From: Spirochaetota bacterium
Lineage (GTDB): Bacteria; Spirochaetota; Spirochaetia; Treponematales; Rectinemataceae
Length of the DNA stretch: 64,000 nucleotides
Assembly (NCBI GenBank): GCA_029265615.1
Contig: JAJUIB010000003.1
Coordinates: forward strand, 98,150-162,149
Direction: 5' to 3'
The notes below the pieces were generated by a model. That model was not told the origin of the DNA, ran no database searches, and was given only the letters and a program-made list of their open reading frames with translations. Numbering within the stretch: position 1 is the first letter of the stretch; every line of letters starts with the position of its first letter. Shown here piece by piece: positions 32,584 to 41,371 of this stretch. Both the position numbers and the translations under genes were made by a program.

Positions 32584-34035
32584 ATGACGCCGCGGCATCA
32601 ACGCATCCTGCGGGGCGCCATCGCCCTCGTCGTCCTTTTCGCGTGTGCAGGGCTTTCTTCATGCTCCCGCCGCCTCGGTTGGGGGGTGGTGCTCTGGACC
32701 GCCCCCGAAGGGCCGCTTCCTGCGGGCTCGGTCGTCCCTGTGTACATTCGGTCGAACATCAACAAGCTCTATGTAGTCGGCATGCCCGATTCGAAAAAGA
32801 AGATAGAGCTCCCGCTCTGGCAGGTGGAGCTCTATAGTTCGCGCCGCAAGGCCGAGGCGCGCGTTGCGGAATTCGGCGCGGAAAAGAGCCTCTACCTCAT
32901 CGCCGGCCGCGACGGGCTACCCGTCCGCGAAAAGCCCTCAAACGGCGCGCGGCGCGTGTATCGGCTTCGCGAGGGGCAGTCGGTTAAGGTGCTCGCCAAG
33001 GCCGAGGGCGAGGTGGTGAGCACGGGTGGCGAGGTCCTCGAGGGGCGGTGGTACTATGTGCTTACCGACGACGGGTCGCGCGGCTATGTGTTCTCGAACA
33101 CCATGCGTGCCTTTGACGAGTCGAAGGAGCGCGCGCCAGCACCGACCCTCGCAGGCGGCGCGGGCGCGAATCAGGCGGCGCGGGCGGACCTCTTGTTCTC
33201 CCGATCCTGGCGGCCTGAGTTCTTCCAGGAAATGCTCGATGACGGCCATATCGACCTTGAGACCTTCAACCCCCGCTATGGGCTATTCACCGATGCCGTG
33301 CGGCGCCAAATCCGTGTCGAACTGCCCAAGGTGTCGAAGGTGTTCGATTACTCCTCGCTCGGGGAGGAGGGGGGGGAGCTTGTCTTTGAGGAGACGCCAC
33401 TTCGGGTGCGCTTTGACGGCGACACGCGACTCGTGGCAAGCTGGTCGGGGCGATCGGGTGAGGCGCTTACGCCCGAGTCCGCCGCGGGGAATGCTCCCGG
33501 TCCGGGTGCCGTGCTTTCGCCGGGCGAGAGCGGGCGCGCAACCTTTGTGGTGCTTTCGCGCGAGTTCCGGGATATCGTCCGTGACGAGGAGCTCCGTCGC
33601 CAAAAACTCCTCGACGCATTCCTGGCCTTTGGCGAGGAATGGGAGTTTGTCCCGCCAGCCACCGAATCCGCCGATGCGGGGGGCGCCGAGCGGGGCGCAA
33701 GCCGCTTGAGTCTTTCGCGCAGCAGGCGCTTCACCTGGACCGGCGTCGCCAATCTTCCGTCGGGTTACGTCCCTGAGGGCGCGGAGCTCGGTAGCACCAC
33801 GGGAGCCGCGCTCGGCGAGGTCGCGTTCCGGCTGTTTATGCCGCCCTCGCTTACGGCCTCTTGGGACGGGGCGCTCTCCCTTCGCTTCGACCATGGCGAC
33901 GGCGGGTGGAATGACTACCTGTATCGCCTTCGCGATGCGTCGCTCGAGCTTGTGCCGGCGGTCGGCGTCTCCGGTCTTGAGGTTGGCGCGGCCTCATCGC
34001 TTCCACCGCTCCGCTTTGTGCGTCCGGGCAGGTGA
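32584..34035 (+). CDS. Lipoprotein with bacterial SH3-like domain
   Basis: A 483-aa lipoprotein (LVVLFACAGLSSC lipobox). An SH3b-like segment covers residues ~100-170 (LIAGRDGLPVREKPSNGARRVYRLREGQSVKVL and GSRGYVFSNT), which often binds peptidoglycan or other wall partners. The remainder (to residue 483) has several beta-rich stretches and a FDHGDGGWNDYLYRL segment; I do not recognise its family. It overlaps no other gene and stops 2 nt before the ABC-F gene, which is probably translated from the same mRNA. A periplasmic role is inferred. Confidence 0.75.
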   Translation: MTPRHQRILRGAIALVVLFACAGLSSCSRRLGWGVVLWTAPEGPLPAGSVVPVYIRSNINKLYVVGMPDSKKKIELPLWQVELYSSRRKAEARVAEFGAEKSLYLIAGRDGLPVREKPSNGARRVYRLREGQSVKVLAKAEGEVVSTGGEVLEGRWYYVLTDDGSRGYVFSNTMRAFDESKERAPAPTLAGGAGANQAARADLLFSRSWRPEFFQEMLDDGHIDLETFNPRYGLFTDAVRRQIRVELPKVSKVFDYSSLGEEGGELVFEETPLRVRFDGDTRLVASWSGRSGEALTPESAAGNAPGPGAVLSPGESGRATFVVLSREFRDIVRDEELRRQKLLDAFLAFGEEWEFVPPATESADAGGAERGASRLSLSRSRRFTWTGVANLPSGYVPEGAELGSTTGAALGEVAFRLFMPPSLTASWDGALSLRFDHGDGGWNDYLYRLRDASLELVPAVGVSGLEVGAASSLPPLRFVRPGR

Positions 34036-34037
34036 GC

Positions 34038-36029
34038 ATGGCATTTGTGCAATTCTCCGACGTGAGCCTTGCCTTCGGGGCTCGCGATATCCTTAAAAAT
34101 GCGAGTCTTTACCTTGCCGCCGGTTCGCGCGCCGCCCTTGCAGGGCCGAACGGCGTCGGCAAGTCGACGCTTATGAGGATCATCGCGGGACACATCGCCC
34201 CCGACTTGGGCGAGCGGGCGGTCACGCGCGGCGCGCGCGTGTCCTATCTTCCGCAGACCGGCGTCGTTCACGGCGACGGGACGGTTTACGAGGAGGCGGA
34301 GCGCGCCTACGACTTCGCCGCCGCCCTTCTTGCGCGGCAGGACGAGATCGGGCGGCTCCTCGAATCCTCTACGGAGGATGGAGGACAGACCGCACGTCTC
34401 CTTGAGGAATACGCCGCGATTCACGAAGCCATAGAGGATTCGGGCTATCACCGCCGCCGCGAGCGCATTCGCGAGGTGCTTTGCGGGCTTGGCTTCCGTG
34501 CCACCGATCTTGACCGTTCCGCGCGGGAGTTTTCCGGCGGTTGGCAGATGCGCGTCGCCCTTGCGAAGATTCTGCTCGAAAACCCCGACATCATGCTGCT
34601 CGACGAGCCGACGAACTACCTCGACCTCGAGGCGCGCGAGTGGCTCGAGGGCTTTCTTGCGAAGTACAAAGGGGGCGTCCTCGTCGTCAGTCACGACCGC
34701 TATTTCCTCGATGCGACCGTCCGCGAGGTGTACGAGCTGTGGAACGGCAAACTCAGCCGCTACCCGGGCTCCTATTCGGCCTACGAAAAGCGCCGCGCCG
34801 AGGAACTCGACGCCGTCTTCGAAGCTTGGGAGCGCCAGCAGGAGGAGATCCAGAAGCTCGAGGACTTTATAAGGCGCTTCCGCTATCAGGCAAGCAAGGC
34901 TACGCTCGTACAGAGCCGCATCAAACAGCTCGAAAAGATCGTGCCCATCGAAATCCCCGAGGGCATGAAAAAGATACATTTTTCCTTTCCGCCCGCGCCC
35001 CACTCGGGCAAGGTCACGGTGAAGTGCGTGGGGCTCGGCAAGGCATACGGCGCACATCGCGTCTTGTCTGGCCTTGACCTTGAGATCGAGCGTGGGATGA
35101 AGGTCGCCTTCGTTGGTCCGAACGGCGCGGGCAAGTCGACGCTCATGCGGCTCCTCGCTGGTGTCGATCGCGACTACGAAGGGGAGATCCGCTTCGGTTC
35201 GGGGGTCGAGCTTGCCTACTTCGCTCAGGATACCGCCGACCTCATGGGCGGCGACGTGACGGTTGAGGAGACGGTCGAAGCGCTCTGCCCTTTCGATCTC
35301 CTGCCGAAGGTTCGCAACCTCCTTGGCGCGTTTCTTTTTAGGGGGGACGACGTCGAAAAACCGGTGCGCGTCCTGTCAGGCGGCGAGCGGAGCCGCCTTG
35401 CCCTCCTTACGATGCTTTTAAGGCCCGCGAACCTGCTCATCCTCGACGAGCCGACAAACCACCTCGATCTGACCTCGAAGGATGTCCTCCTCGAGGCGCT
35501 CAAGGCCTTCCAGGGGACCGTCCTCTTTGTGTCGCACGACCGAGGGTTTATCGAGGAGCTTGCCGACCGCGTGCTCGAGCTCGAAGCGGGTATAGCGCCC
35601 CGGTGGTATGTGGGCGATTACCGCTACTACCTCGAAAAGAAGACGCTTGTTGCGGCGGGGGCGTCGACTGAAGCGGGCGCCACCCCGCAGGTGGGAGCCG
35701 TGGCCGGGGCGCAGTCCGTAGCCGGGCCGCGGGGTATGGCGCCCGCATCCGCCTCTTCCGGTGGATCTACATCATACGAGGAGGATAAGGCGCGCAAGGC
35801 GCGGCTTCGGAAACTACAGCGCCGCGAAGAGGAGATACTCGCCCGCCTTGAGGCGCTTGGCCTGCAAAAGGCGGCCTGTGAGCGTGAGATGGGGCTCCCC
35901 GAAAACTACGCTGATGGCGCAAAGATGCGACAGCTCCAGGCGGCGCTCGATGAGCTCGATCGCGAGGCGGAAGGGCTCAATGCGGAGTGGGAGCTCGTCG
36001 CTAGCGAGCTTGCAGAGGGCGAGGTCTGA
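34038..36029 (+). CDS. ABC-F family ATPase
   Basis: A 663-aa protein with two nucleotide-binding domains and no membrane segment. Walker A motifs are GPNGVGKSTLMR and GPNGAGKSTLMR; signature motifs are FSGGWQMRVALAK and LSGGERSRLALL; Walker B motifs are LLDEPTNYLD and ILDEPTNHLD. The linker (LEDFIRRFRYQASKATLVQSRIKQLEK) and a C-terminal coiled coil are as in EttA/Uup-type ABC-F proteins acting on the ribosome. Which subtype, and whether it gives antibiotic protection, cannot be read here. It is linked to the SH3 lipoprotein gene. Confidence 0.95.
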   Translation: MAFVQFSDVSLAFGARDILKNASLYLAAGSRAALAGPNGVGKSTLMRIIAGHIAPDLGERAVTRGARVSYLPQTGVVHGDGTVYEEAERAYDFAAALLARQDEIGRLLESSTEDGGQTARLLEEYAAIHEAIEDSGYHRRRERIREVLCGLGFRATDLDRSAREFSGGWQMRVALAKILLENPDIMLLDEPTNYLDLEAREWLEGFLAKYKGGVLVVSHDRYFLDATVREVYELWNGKLSRYPGSYSAYEKRRAEELDAVFEAWERQQEEIQKLEDFIRRFRYQASKATLVQSRIKQLEKIVPIEIPEGMKKIHFSFPPAPHSGKVTVKCVGLGKAYGAHRVLSGLDLEIERGMKVAFVGPNGAGKSTLMRLLAGVDRDYEGEIRFGSGVELAYFAQDTADLMGGDVTVEETVEALCPFDLLPKVRNLLGAFLFRGDDVEKPVRVLSGGERSRLALLTMLLRPANLLILDEPTNHLDLTSKDVLLEALKAFQGTVLFVSHDRGFIEELADRVLELEAGIAPRWYVGDYRYYLEKKTLVAAGASTEAGATPQVGAVAGAQSVAGPRGMAPASASSGGSTSYEEDKARKARLRKLQRREEEILARLEALGLQKAACEREMGLPENYADGAKMRQLQAALDELDREAEGLNAEWELVASELAEGEV

Positions 36030-36050
36030 AGCGGATGTCGTTTCTGTGAG

Positions 36051-36079
36051 TGGACATTTCCCCGCGCGAGGGTTATACT
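36051..36079 (+). promoter_or_regulatory. Promoter of the small membrane protein gene
   Basis: TGGACA (36051-36056), 17-nt spacer, TATACT (36074-36079). It is followed by AAAGGAG at 36110-36116 before the ATG at 36126, so the transcript has a normal leader of about 40 nt. Confidence 0.65.
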
Positions 36080-36125
36080 CAAGCGCGAAAACCATCGTAT
36101 TTTGCGGCGCAAAGGAGTCACGCAC

Positions 36126-36407
36126 ATGGACGCAAAGAACGGCCTCGTGAATTTTGGCCTCTTTATCCTCCTCTTCGTCTTTACCTTCGTGTTCTGCATC
36201 GACGCCCTCGCCATCCCCAGCACGTTTTACGGCATTCTTGCCCTTATCGGCTACATCGTCTGCATCGCCGCCTCGTTGTTCACCGGGCTTCTCGCCCGCC
36301 GCGATGGCGAAGCCCTCGCGCTCTGGTACAACGTGTACGGGGTGGTGACCTCCATCGTCTTTATCTGGTACCTCACCCGCTGCGGAACCGCCTTTGGCTG
36401 GTGGTGA
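36126..36407 (+). CDS. Small membrane protein, unknown function
   Basis: A 93-aa protein with three predicted membrane helices (LVNFGLFILLFVFTFVFCIDAL, TFYGILALIGYIVCIAASLFTGLL and LWYNVYGVVTSIVFIWYL). It has its own promoter and AAAGGAG site and ends at a strong terminator, so it is likely a real single-gene unit. No family is recognised. Confidence 0.7.
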   Translation: MDAKNGLVNFGLFILLFVFTFVFCIDALAIPSTFYGILALIGYIVCIAASLFTGLLARRDGEALALWYNVYGVVTSIVFIWYLTRCGTAFGWW

Positions 36408-36447
36408 GCGCCTGTCGCGACGGGCGTAATCCCTGTCGCGCCTATAG

Positions 36448-36480
36448 AAAAACCGCCGCGGGGCTTCCGCGGCGGTTTTT
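36448..36480. terminator. Strong bidirectional rho-independent terminator
   Basis: AAAAACCGCCGCGG (36448-36461) and CCGCGGCGGTTTTT (36467-36480) form a perfect 14-bp stem around GGCTT. A and T tracts on both sides fit termination of both the small membrane protein gene and the leftward lipoprotein gene. Confidence 0.95.
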
Positions 36481-36544
36481 GTTTTCATTTGGAGGGCTGG
36501 GCTGCGAGGTTTTTTCGCGATCGGGGGCCGGGCGCTCGGGGCGC

Positions 36545-36940
36545 CTACTTCTTCCCGAGCGCTTCGCGGACCTTGGGAAGGACCTTTTCGGCGAGCACCT
36601 TGTAGCGCGGAGGGAGGCTTGAGCCCTCGGGCGCCTCATAGAGGGAGAGGAGGCGGAGGAAGCCCTTCTCCGCTTCGGCGTATTTTCCCTGCTTGTAGCG
36701 GATGAACGCTATTTCGTATTCGACCATGCAGGCGATGGCGGGATCGTAGCCGAAGCGTTCGCGGGCGGCCTCGTAATAGGCGATGGCGCTATCCCACCTG
36801 TAGCCATCTGAGGCTTCCTGAGCCCGCTGGACGAGTTCGCTCGCGGAGAGGTTGTCCGGAATCGATGCGGGCGTCGAGGCGCAGGCGGCAAAAAGCGCAA
36901 GCGCGGCGAGGGCGGCGAGTAAGGTTCGGTGTGGTTTCAT
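36545..36940 (-). CDS. Small TPR-like lipoprotein
   Basis: A 131-aa lipoprotein (LAALALFAAC lipobox, Cys near residue 18). The mature part is helical and has TPR-like units (AQEASDGYRWDSAIAYYEAARERFGYDPA and FIRYKQGKYAEAEKGFLRLLSLYE). The start at 36940 (MKPHRTLLAAL) is chosen over a longer frame to 37126. TPR lipoproteins usually act in envelope assembly or protein contacts. It follows the Cys-cluster gene by 10 nt, in one operon. Confidence 0.75.
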   Translation of the reverse strand: MKPHRTLLAALAALALFAACASTPASIPDNLSASELVQRAQEASDGYRWDSAIAYYEAARERFGYDPAIACMVEYEIAFIRYKQGKYAEAEKGFLRLLSLYEAPEGSSLPPRYKVLAEKVLPKVREALGKK

Positions 36941-36950
36941 GCTGTGTTCC

Positions 36951-37274
36951 TTACAGAGAGTAAAGCTCATCGCTCGTCGGAAGGATCTTGCGGAGGTCGC
37001 GGAGGAACTCCTGTGCGTCGCCCATATCCTCGTAGGCGTCGCAGGCGGGGATGCTCCGCTGGGCGACCGTAAAGTACTTGTAGATCTTCTCCTCGCCGAG
37101 CTTTTTGCGCCACTTGCCTGCGTCACAACGGACGCGGAGCCGGTAGCTACCTGCTACGTCCGAGGGCGAAGGCACGAGCTTACAGTGGATGCAGTTGGCG
37201 CAGAATATCCGCCTGTCCGGGGCCAGGCCCGAGTGCGCTTTTGCACTCAGGGTCTCCTCGAGTTTTTCGACCAT
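36951..37274 (-). CDS. Small cysteine-cluster protein of unknown function
   Basis: A 107-aa protein with a CxxCxxC motif (FCANCIHCK, Cys 25, 28 and 31) and further Cys at 50 (RVRCDAGKW) and 78 (SIPACDAYE). The pattern suggests zinc or an Fe-S cluster. I recognise the general shape of small conserved spirochaetal/Firmicute hypotheticals but cannot name it. It is translated just upstream of the small TPR lipoprotein gene. Confidence 0.65.
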   Translation of the reverse strand: MVEKLEETLSAKAHSGLAPDRRIFCANCIHCKLVPSPSDVAGSYRLRVRCDAGKWRKKLGEEKIYKYFTVAQRSIPACDAYEDMGDAQEFLRDLRKILPTSDELYSL

Positions 37275-37368
37275 CCCGACCCTCCTTGCTCGGTCGCGAT
37301 TATGCTATACTCCATTTCAAGCGGTCAAGGCTCACGCAGGCCTTGATCCGCTTTGAACGGAGCGGGTT

Positions 37369-38067
37369 ATGTTTGCCACCATCGTCAATGCCATCGCCAT
37401 CGTCGCAGGCTCCCTTATCGGTCTTCTCCTCCGGAAGGGGTTTTCGGAACGCTATGAAAAGGCGGTGTTCACCGCCTGCGGTATTATCTCGCTCACCATC
37501 GGCATCCAAATGGCCCTGAAGACGAGTCACATACTCGCATTTGCGCTCGCCCTTATCGTCGGCGGTCTCGTGGGAACCCTCCTCGATCTCGAGGGTGCCG
37601 TGCTTCGTCTCGGCGAGGGGCTCAAAAGGCGCTTTTCCAAAGGCGGGGAGGACGGAAGCTTCGCCTATGGATTTCTCAACGCGTCTGTGCTGTTTTGCTC
37701 GGGCGCGATGGCGATCGTCGGCTCGTTCAAGGCGGGTACCGAAGGCGATTACACCCTCATTCTCACCAAGAGCCTTCTTGACGGCTTCATCTCGATTATG
37801 TTCGCGGGCGCGATGGGCGTAGGAGTTGCGTTTTCCGCGCTGTCGGTTCTCGTGTACCAAGGGGGTTTGACGATCGCCTCCGTCTGGGTCAAACCCTATG
37901 TGACCGATCTTATGCTCGCCGAGCTCACGGGTATAGGCGGAGCCCTCGTCATCATGATCGGCATTAACCTCCTTGAGCTCAAGAAGCTTAAGACCGGCGA
38001 TTTTCTGCCCGCGCTGATCGTGACAGCCTTGCTTGTGCTTGCGATGCCGTACATCCCCTTCCTTTAG
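37369..38067 (+). CDS. DUF554 family membrane protein
   Basis: A 232-aa membrane protein with about seven hydrophobic segments. Family marks include the start MFATIVNAIAIVAGSLIGLLL, GIISLTIGIQMAL, SVLFCSGAMAIVGSF, and LTGIGGALVIMIGINLLELKK. DUF554 proteins (YdfK-like) are predicted transporters or channels; the substrate is unknown. It lies 44 nt upstream of the acyltransferase gene on the same strand, and may share a transcript. Confidence 0.9.
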   Translation: MFATIVNAIAIVAGSLIGLLLRKGFSERYEKAVFTACGIISLTIGIQMALKTSHILAFALALIVGGLVGTLLDLEGAVLRLGEGLKRRFSKGGEDGSFAYGFLNASVLFCSGAMAIVGSFKAGTEGDYTLILTKSLLDGFISIMFAGAMGVGVAFSALSVLVYQGGLTIASVWVKPYVTDLMLAELTGIGGALVIMIGINLLELKKLKTGDFLPALIVTALLVLAMPYIPFL

Positions 38068-38111
38068 CAACCAAAGGGGGACTTCGCGGGTCGCTTTTTT
38101 GAGGGGGCGTT

Positions 38112-39464
38112 ATGACCGACAAGGATCGTGCCGAACGCGAAAACCGCAAACGCTCGCGCACCGGTTTTCGCGATGATTCCGGGCATTGGTACAGCCTTGA
38201 CAATGCGGCGACCATCATGCCCCCCACGACCGATTCTGTGCAGACGGGGCTCTTCAGGCTCAGCGCCGAGCTTGACGAGCCCGTGAACCTCCCCGCGCTT
38301 CAGGCGGCTCTCGAAGGGGTGGCGCGGCGCTTCCCATACTTTGTCGTGGAGCTCAGGCGCGGCTTGTTCTGGTATTATTTCGAGCCCTACGAGGGGAAGC
38401 TACGCATCGAGGCTGATCCTGAATCTCCAAGTCAGGAATTCGAAATGCGGCGCCACGGCACCCTTCTTTTTCGCGTGCGAGCGCGGGGCGGGCGGATTGC
38501 CTGCGAGTTTTCCCACGCTCTTACGGATGGAACGGGCGGGCTACGCTTCTTCAAGAATCTCCTTGTCGAATATTTCCGTCTGCGCGGCGTCGCACCGGGT
38601 GGCGAGGATTCCGATGTGTACGACCTCAGCGCCGAACCCGACCCCGAGGAGTACGAGGACGCCTACAACCGTCATTTTGCAGGGCATTTTCCCCACCCCG
38701 AGCCGGGCAAGCCGGCCTTCCAGCTCGATTCTCCCCTCCTGCCGCGGCACCGCTATCGCACGATTACCGGGGTGCTCCCTCTTGCGCCTGCGCTTGCGAA
38801 GGCCAAGGAGTACGGCGTATCACTCACCGAGCTCCTTGTTGCGGTGTTTCTCGACGCCCTGCAGGGGATCTGGTTCGACGCACCCGAGCGCGCGCGGCGG
38901 CGGCAGCGGCCGTTCGCCGCGGTCGAAGTGCCCGTCAACATGCGGAAATTCTATCCGACCAAGTCGAACCGCAATTTCAGCCTTTTTGTGCTCGTCACCC
39001 AGGATTTCAGGCTGGGGCGACGCGAGTTCCGCGAAATCGTCGCACGTACCCATCATCAGATGCGCATCGAGACCGATGAGGCGTCCATAGCGCGGCAGAT
39101 ATCGCGCAACGTGTCGGGGAGCCGGCACATCCTTGTCCGCCTTGTACCGCTCTTCGCGAAGGATGTTTTTGCACGGCTACTCTTTTCCGCGATGGGGGAG
39201 AATCTTGTCTCCGGCTTTATTTCGAACCTCGGTGCAATCGGCCTGCCCCCTGGCCCCGCCGCGCACGTCCGCGGTTTTGGCTTCATCCCGGCGCCGAGCC
39301 GTGTTACCAAAACGAATGCCTCCGTCGTGAGTTGGAAGGACGAACTCTTCATCGGCTTCGGCAGCCTTGCGCGTTCGCGCGAGCTCGAACGCCGGTTTTT
39401 TGTCCGCCTGCGGAGCCTTGGGCTCCCCGTGCGGGTTGCATGCAATCTCAGGGAGGATGCCTAA
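38112..39464 (+). CDS. Condensation-fold acyltransferase (alcohol acetyltransferase-like)
   Basis: A 450-aa protein of the chloramphenicol acetyltransferase/condensation superfamily. The active-site HxxxDG is present as FSHALTDGTGG (about residue 139). The N-terminal WYSLDNAATIMPPTTDSVQTGLFRLSAELDEPV and the C-terminal ASVVSWKDELFIGFGSLARSRELERRF are typical of alcohol acetyltransferase-like proteins. The acyl donor and acceptor are unknown; a lipid or small alcohol is likely. The stop codon overlaps the start of the zinc-ribbon membrane protein (TAATG), so the two are translationally coupled. Confidence 0.82.
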   Translation: MTDKDRAERENRKRSRTGFRDDSGHWYSLDNAATIMPPTTDSVQTGLFRLSAELDEPVNLPALQAALEGVARRFPYFVVELRRGLFWYYFEPYEGKLRIEADPESPSQEFEMRRHGTLLFRVRARGGRIACEFSHALTDGTGGLRFFKNLLVEYFRLRGVAPGGEDSDVYDLSAEPDPEEYEDAYNRHFAGHFPHPEPGKPAFQLDSPLLPRHRYRTITGVLPLAPALAKAKEYGVSLTELLVAVFLDALQGIWFDAPERARRRQRPFAAVEVPVNMRKFYPTKSNRNFSLFVLVTQDFRLGRREFREIVARTHHQMRIETDEASIARQISRNVSGSRHILVRLVPLFAKDVFARLLFSAMGENLVSGFISNLGAIGLPPGPAAHVRGFGFIPAPSRVTKTNASVVSWKDELFIGFGSLARSRELERRFFVRLRSLGLPVRVACNLREDA

Positions 39465-40165
39465 TGCCCTACTGCAGCGATTGCGGCGTGGAACTCGCGC
39501 CCGATGCCCGTCACTGCCCCCTCTGCGGCAAGCCGATCGACGTTCCGCACGAGCAAGCGTCTCATGAGCACTATATCGATCCTGAAGACCGCGAGCGACT
39601 TACGGACAAAGAACGCAGGATTATCGTCTGGGAGACGCTGTCCGTTTCCGCGCTCATCGCCGCCCTCACCGTCGCAGCGATCAATTTCCTCGTCGCGCAC
39701 GCGCTCACCTGGTCACTTTATCCGCTTTTTTCGCTCGCCTTTATATGGGTTGTCTTCACTTCGCCGCTCCTTCTTGCAGGCCGGCCCTTCTGGGCGGTGT
39801 TGCTTCCCGCCATTGCGCTTCCCGCCTTCCTCATCGGGCTCGATGCGGTGGATGGCCGCCTTTCCTGGGCGCCGCCCGTCGCCCTGCCGATCGCCTTTAC
39901 TTTCGAGGCACTCACCGCGGCGGCGGCGTTCTTCATCCGCGCCTCGAAGCGGAAAGGCGCGAACGTCATCGCGTATGCGCTTCTTGCAATCGCCGGACTC
40001 TGTGTGGGTATCGAAGCGACGGTTGACCACTTTGTGCGACGGCGGGTTGTCCTGGGCTGGTCGGCGATTGTCGCCATCGCTTTGGTGCCCATCGCCCTGT
40101 TCCTGTTTTACCTGCATTACCGCATCGGGCGCAAAACGAACCTGCGGAAGCTGTTTCGCTTGTAG
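39464..40165 (+). CDS. Zinc-ribbon membrane protein (DUF6320-like)
   Basis: A 233-aa protein. The N-terminus is a zinc ribbon (YCSDCGVELAPDARHCPLCGKPI, four Cys), followed by a charged stretch and six membrane helices (for example LSVSALIAALTVAAINFLVAHAL). It ends in KTNLRKLFRL. It resembles the DUF6320 family that I recall as a neighbour of alcohol-acetyltransferase-like genes. Start at 39464, inside the preceding stop codon; a longer upstream frame overlaps the acyltransferase gene. It is probably a functional partner of the acyltransferase. Confidence 0.85.
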   Translation: MPYCSDCGVELAPDARHCPLCGKPIDVPHEQASHEHYIDPEDRERLTDKERRIIVWETLSVSALIAALTVAAINFLVAHALTWSLYPLFSLAFIWVVFTSPLLLAGRPFWAVLLPAIALPAFLIGLDAVDGRLSWAPPVALPIAFTFEALTAAAAFFIRASKRKGANVIAYALLAIAGLCVGIEATVDHFVRRRVVLGWSAIVAIALVPIALFLFYLHYRIGRKTNLRKLFRL

Positions 40166-40192
40166 CGCAGGAGCCACCCGCGCTGGTGCGCC

Positions 40193-40224
40193 CCGAGGGA
40201 AGATATTCCCTCGGCGACTTTTTT
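40193..40224 (+). terminator. Rho-independent terminator of the acyltransferase operon
   Basis: CCGAGGGAA (40193-40201), GATA loop, TTCCCTCGG (40206-40214): a perfect 9-bp stem followed by CGAC and a run of six T (40219-40224). Confidence 0.92.
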
Positions 40225-40255
40225 GCGGATTTCGGTTTTTTGTTTTTCGCGCCTA

Positions 40256-40284
40256 TTGACCTTTTTTTGCGTTTTCTGTAAAGT
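40256..40284 (+). promoter_or_regulatory. Promoter of tRNA-fMet
   Basis: TTGACC (40256-40261), 17-nt spacer rich in T, TAAAGT (40279-40284). The tRNA begins at 40298, fitting a transcription start near 40291. Confidence 0.8.
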
Positions 40285-40297
40285 CATCTCAACACGA

Positions 40298-40370
40298 CGC
40301 AGGGTAGAGCAGTTGGCAGCTCGTCGGGCTCATAACCCGGAGGTCGCAGGTTCGAGTCCTGCCCCTGCTA
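40298..40370 (+). tRNA. Initiator tRNA-Met (anticodon CAT)
   Basis: A cloverleaf folds fully: acceptor CGCAGGG pairs with the 3' CCCTGCT, D stem GAGC/GCTC, anticodon stem TCGGG/CCCGG with loop CTCATAA, T stem GCAGG/CCTGC with loop TTCGAGT. Initiator features are present: three G-C pairs next to the anticodon loop (GGG/CCC) and an unpaired first acceptor position, here C1 with T72 instead of the usual C1-A72. The CCA end is not encoded (discriminator A370 then TAGG). A terminator follows at 40436-40470. Confidence 0.95.
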
Positions 40371-40435
40371 TAGGCTTCTGTGAAACATCGTTAGTGCTAC
40401 ATGAATCGGGCTAAACCCCGATGAGGCCTAAAGAT

Positions 40436-40470
40436 AACGCTCCGCGGCAGCGCGGGGCGTTTTCTTTTGT
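40436..40470 (+). terminator. Terminator after tRNA-fMet
   Basis: AACGCTCCGCG (40436-40446), loop GCAG, CGCGGGGCGTT (40451-40461), an 11-bp stem with one wobble, followed by TTCTTTTG. Confidence 0.85.
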
Positions 40471-40623
40471 GCCGCATGCCCGCATCCTGTGCCAAACCTC
40501 TGGCTTCCCCCCGCTAGGCGCTCAGGCCCCCTTGTGCGTATTCTATCCTGATTGATCCGCGGCGCGTGACGTCGGCGTAGGGCCGACACGTCGCTGCGTT
40601 TAACCACGTTCCGGAGGAAAGCC

Positions 40624-41328
40624 ATGAGCATTCACATCGCCGCCGAGAAGGGCCAGATCGCCGAGTCTATTCTCCTGCCGGGCGACCCGCTACGGGCCCA
40701 GTTCATCGCCGAGAACTACCTCGATGAACCCGTGCTCTTTAACAAGGTTCGCAACATGTTCGGGTACACGGGGCGGTACAAGGGCGCGCGCGTGTCCGTC
40801 ATGGGAACCGGCATGGGCATGCCCAGCCACTCGATCTATGTCAACGAACTCATCCGCGATTATGGCTGCAGGCGCCTCGTCCGCATTGGCACCTGCGGCG
40901 CGCTCCGCGCCGAGATCAAGGTGCGCGATCTTATCCTCGGTCTCTCCGCCTCGACGGACTCCGCGGTCAACAAGATCCGCTTCCAGGGCATGGACTATGC
41001 GCCCGCGCCCTCGTTCCGCCTTCTTAAGGCGGCATACGATTACGCGGTTGAGAAAAAGCTCCCCGTTCATGTCGGCAAAATCGTGTCGAGCGACTCCTTT
41101 TACACAGAGGACCCCGATCAGTGGAAGCTCTGGGCCAAATTCGGGGTCATCGGCGTCGAGATGGAGGCTGCCGAACTCTACACGCTCGCCGCGAAGTATG
41201 GGGTCGAGGCGCTCGCCATCCTCACGGTGAGCGATCACCTTGTCACAGGCGAGGCGACGACGAGCGCCGAGCGCGAGACGAGCTTCAAAGCGATGGTCGA
41301 AGCGGGCTTCGCGGCCGCGCTGGCTTAA
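40624..41328 (+). CDS. deoD: Purine nucleoside phosphorylase DeoD-type
   Basis: A 234-aa hexameric-type [47 protein letters not shown], then SSDSFY and [16 protein letters not shown], ending [10 protein letters not shown]. It splits purine nucleosides with phosphate, giving the base and (deoxy)ribose-1-phosphate for salvage. ATG with GGAGG 6 nt upstream. It is followed after 43 nt by a helicase gene on the same strand. Length equals that of E. coli DeoD. Confidence 0.96.
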   Translation: MSIHIAAEKGQIAESILLPGDPLRAQFIAENYLDEPVLFNKVRNMFGYTGRYKGARVSVMGTGMGMPSHSIYVNELIRDYGCRRLVRIGTCGALRAEIKVRDLILGLSASTDSAVNKIRFQGMDYAPAPSFRLLKAAYDYAVEKKLPVHVGKIVSSDSFYTEDPDQWKLWAKFGVIGVEMEAAELYTLAAKYGVEALAILTVSDHLVTGEATTSAERETSFKAMVEAGFAAALA

Positions 41329-41371
41329 AGCCGATCCTTCGTGGCATCTTCCGGTCCGGACCGAGGGCTCG

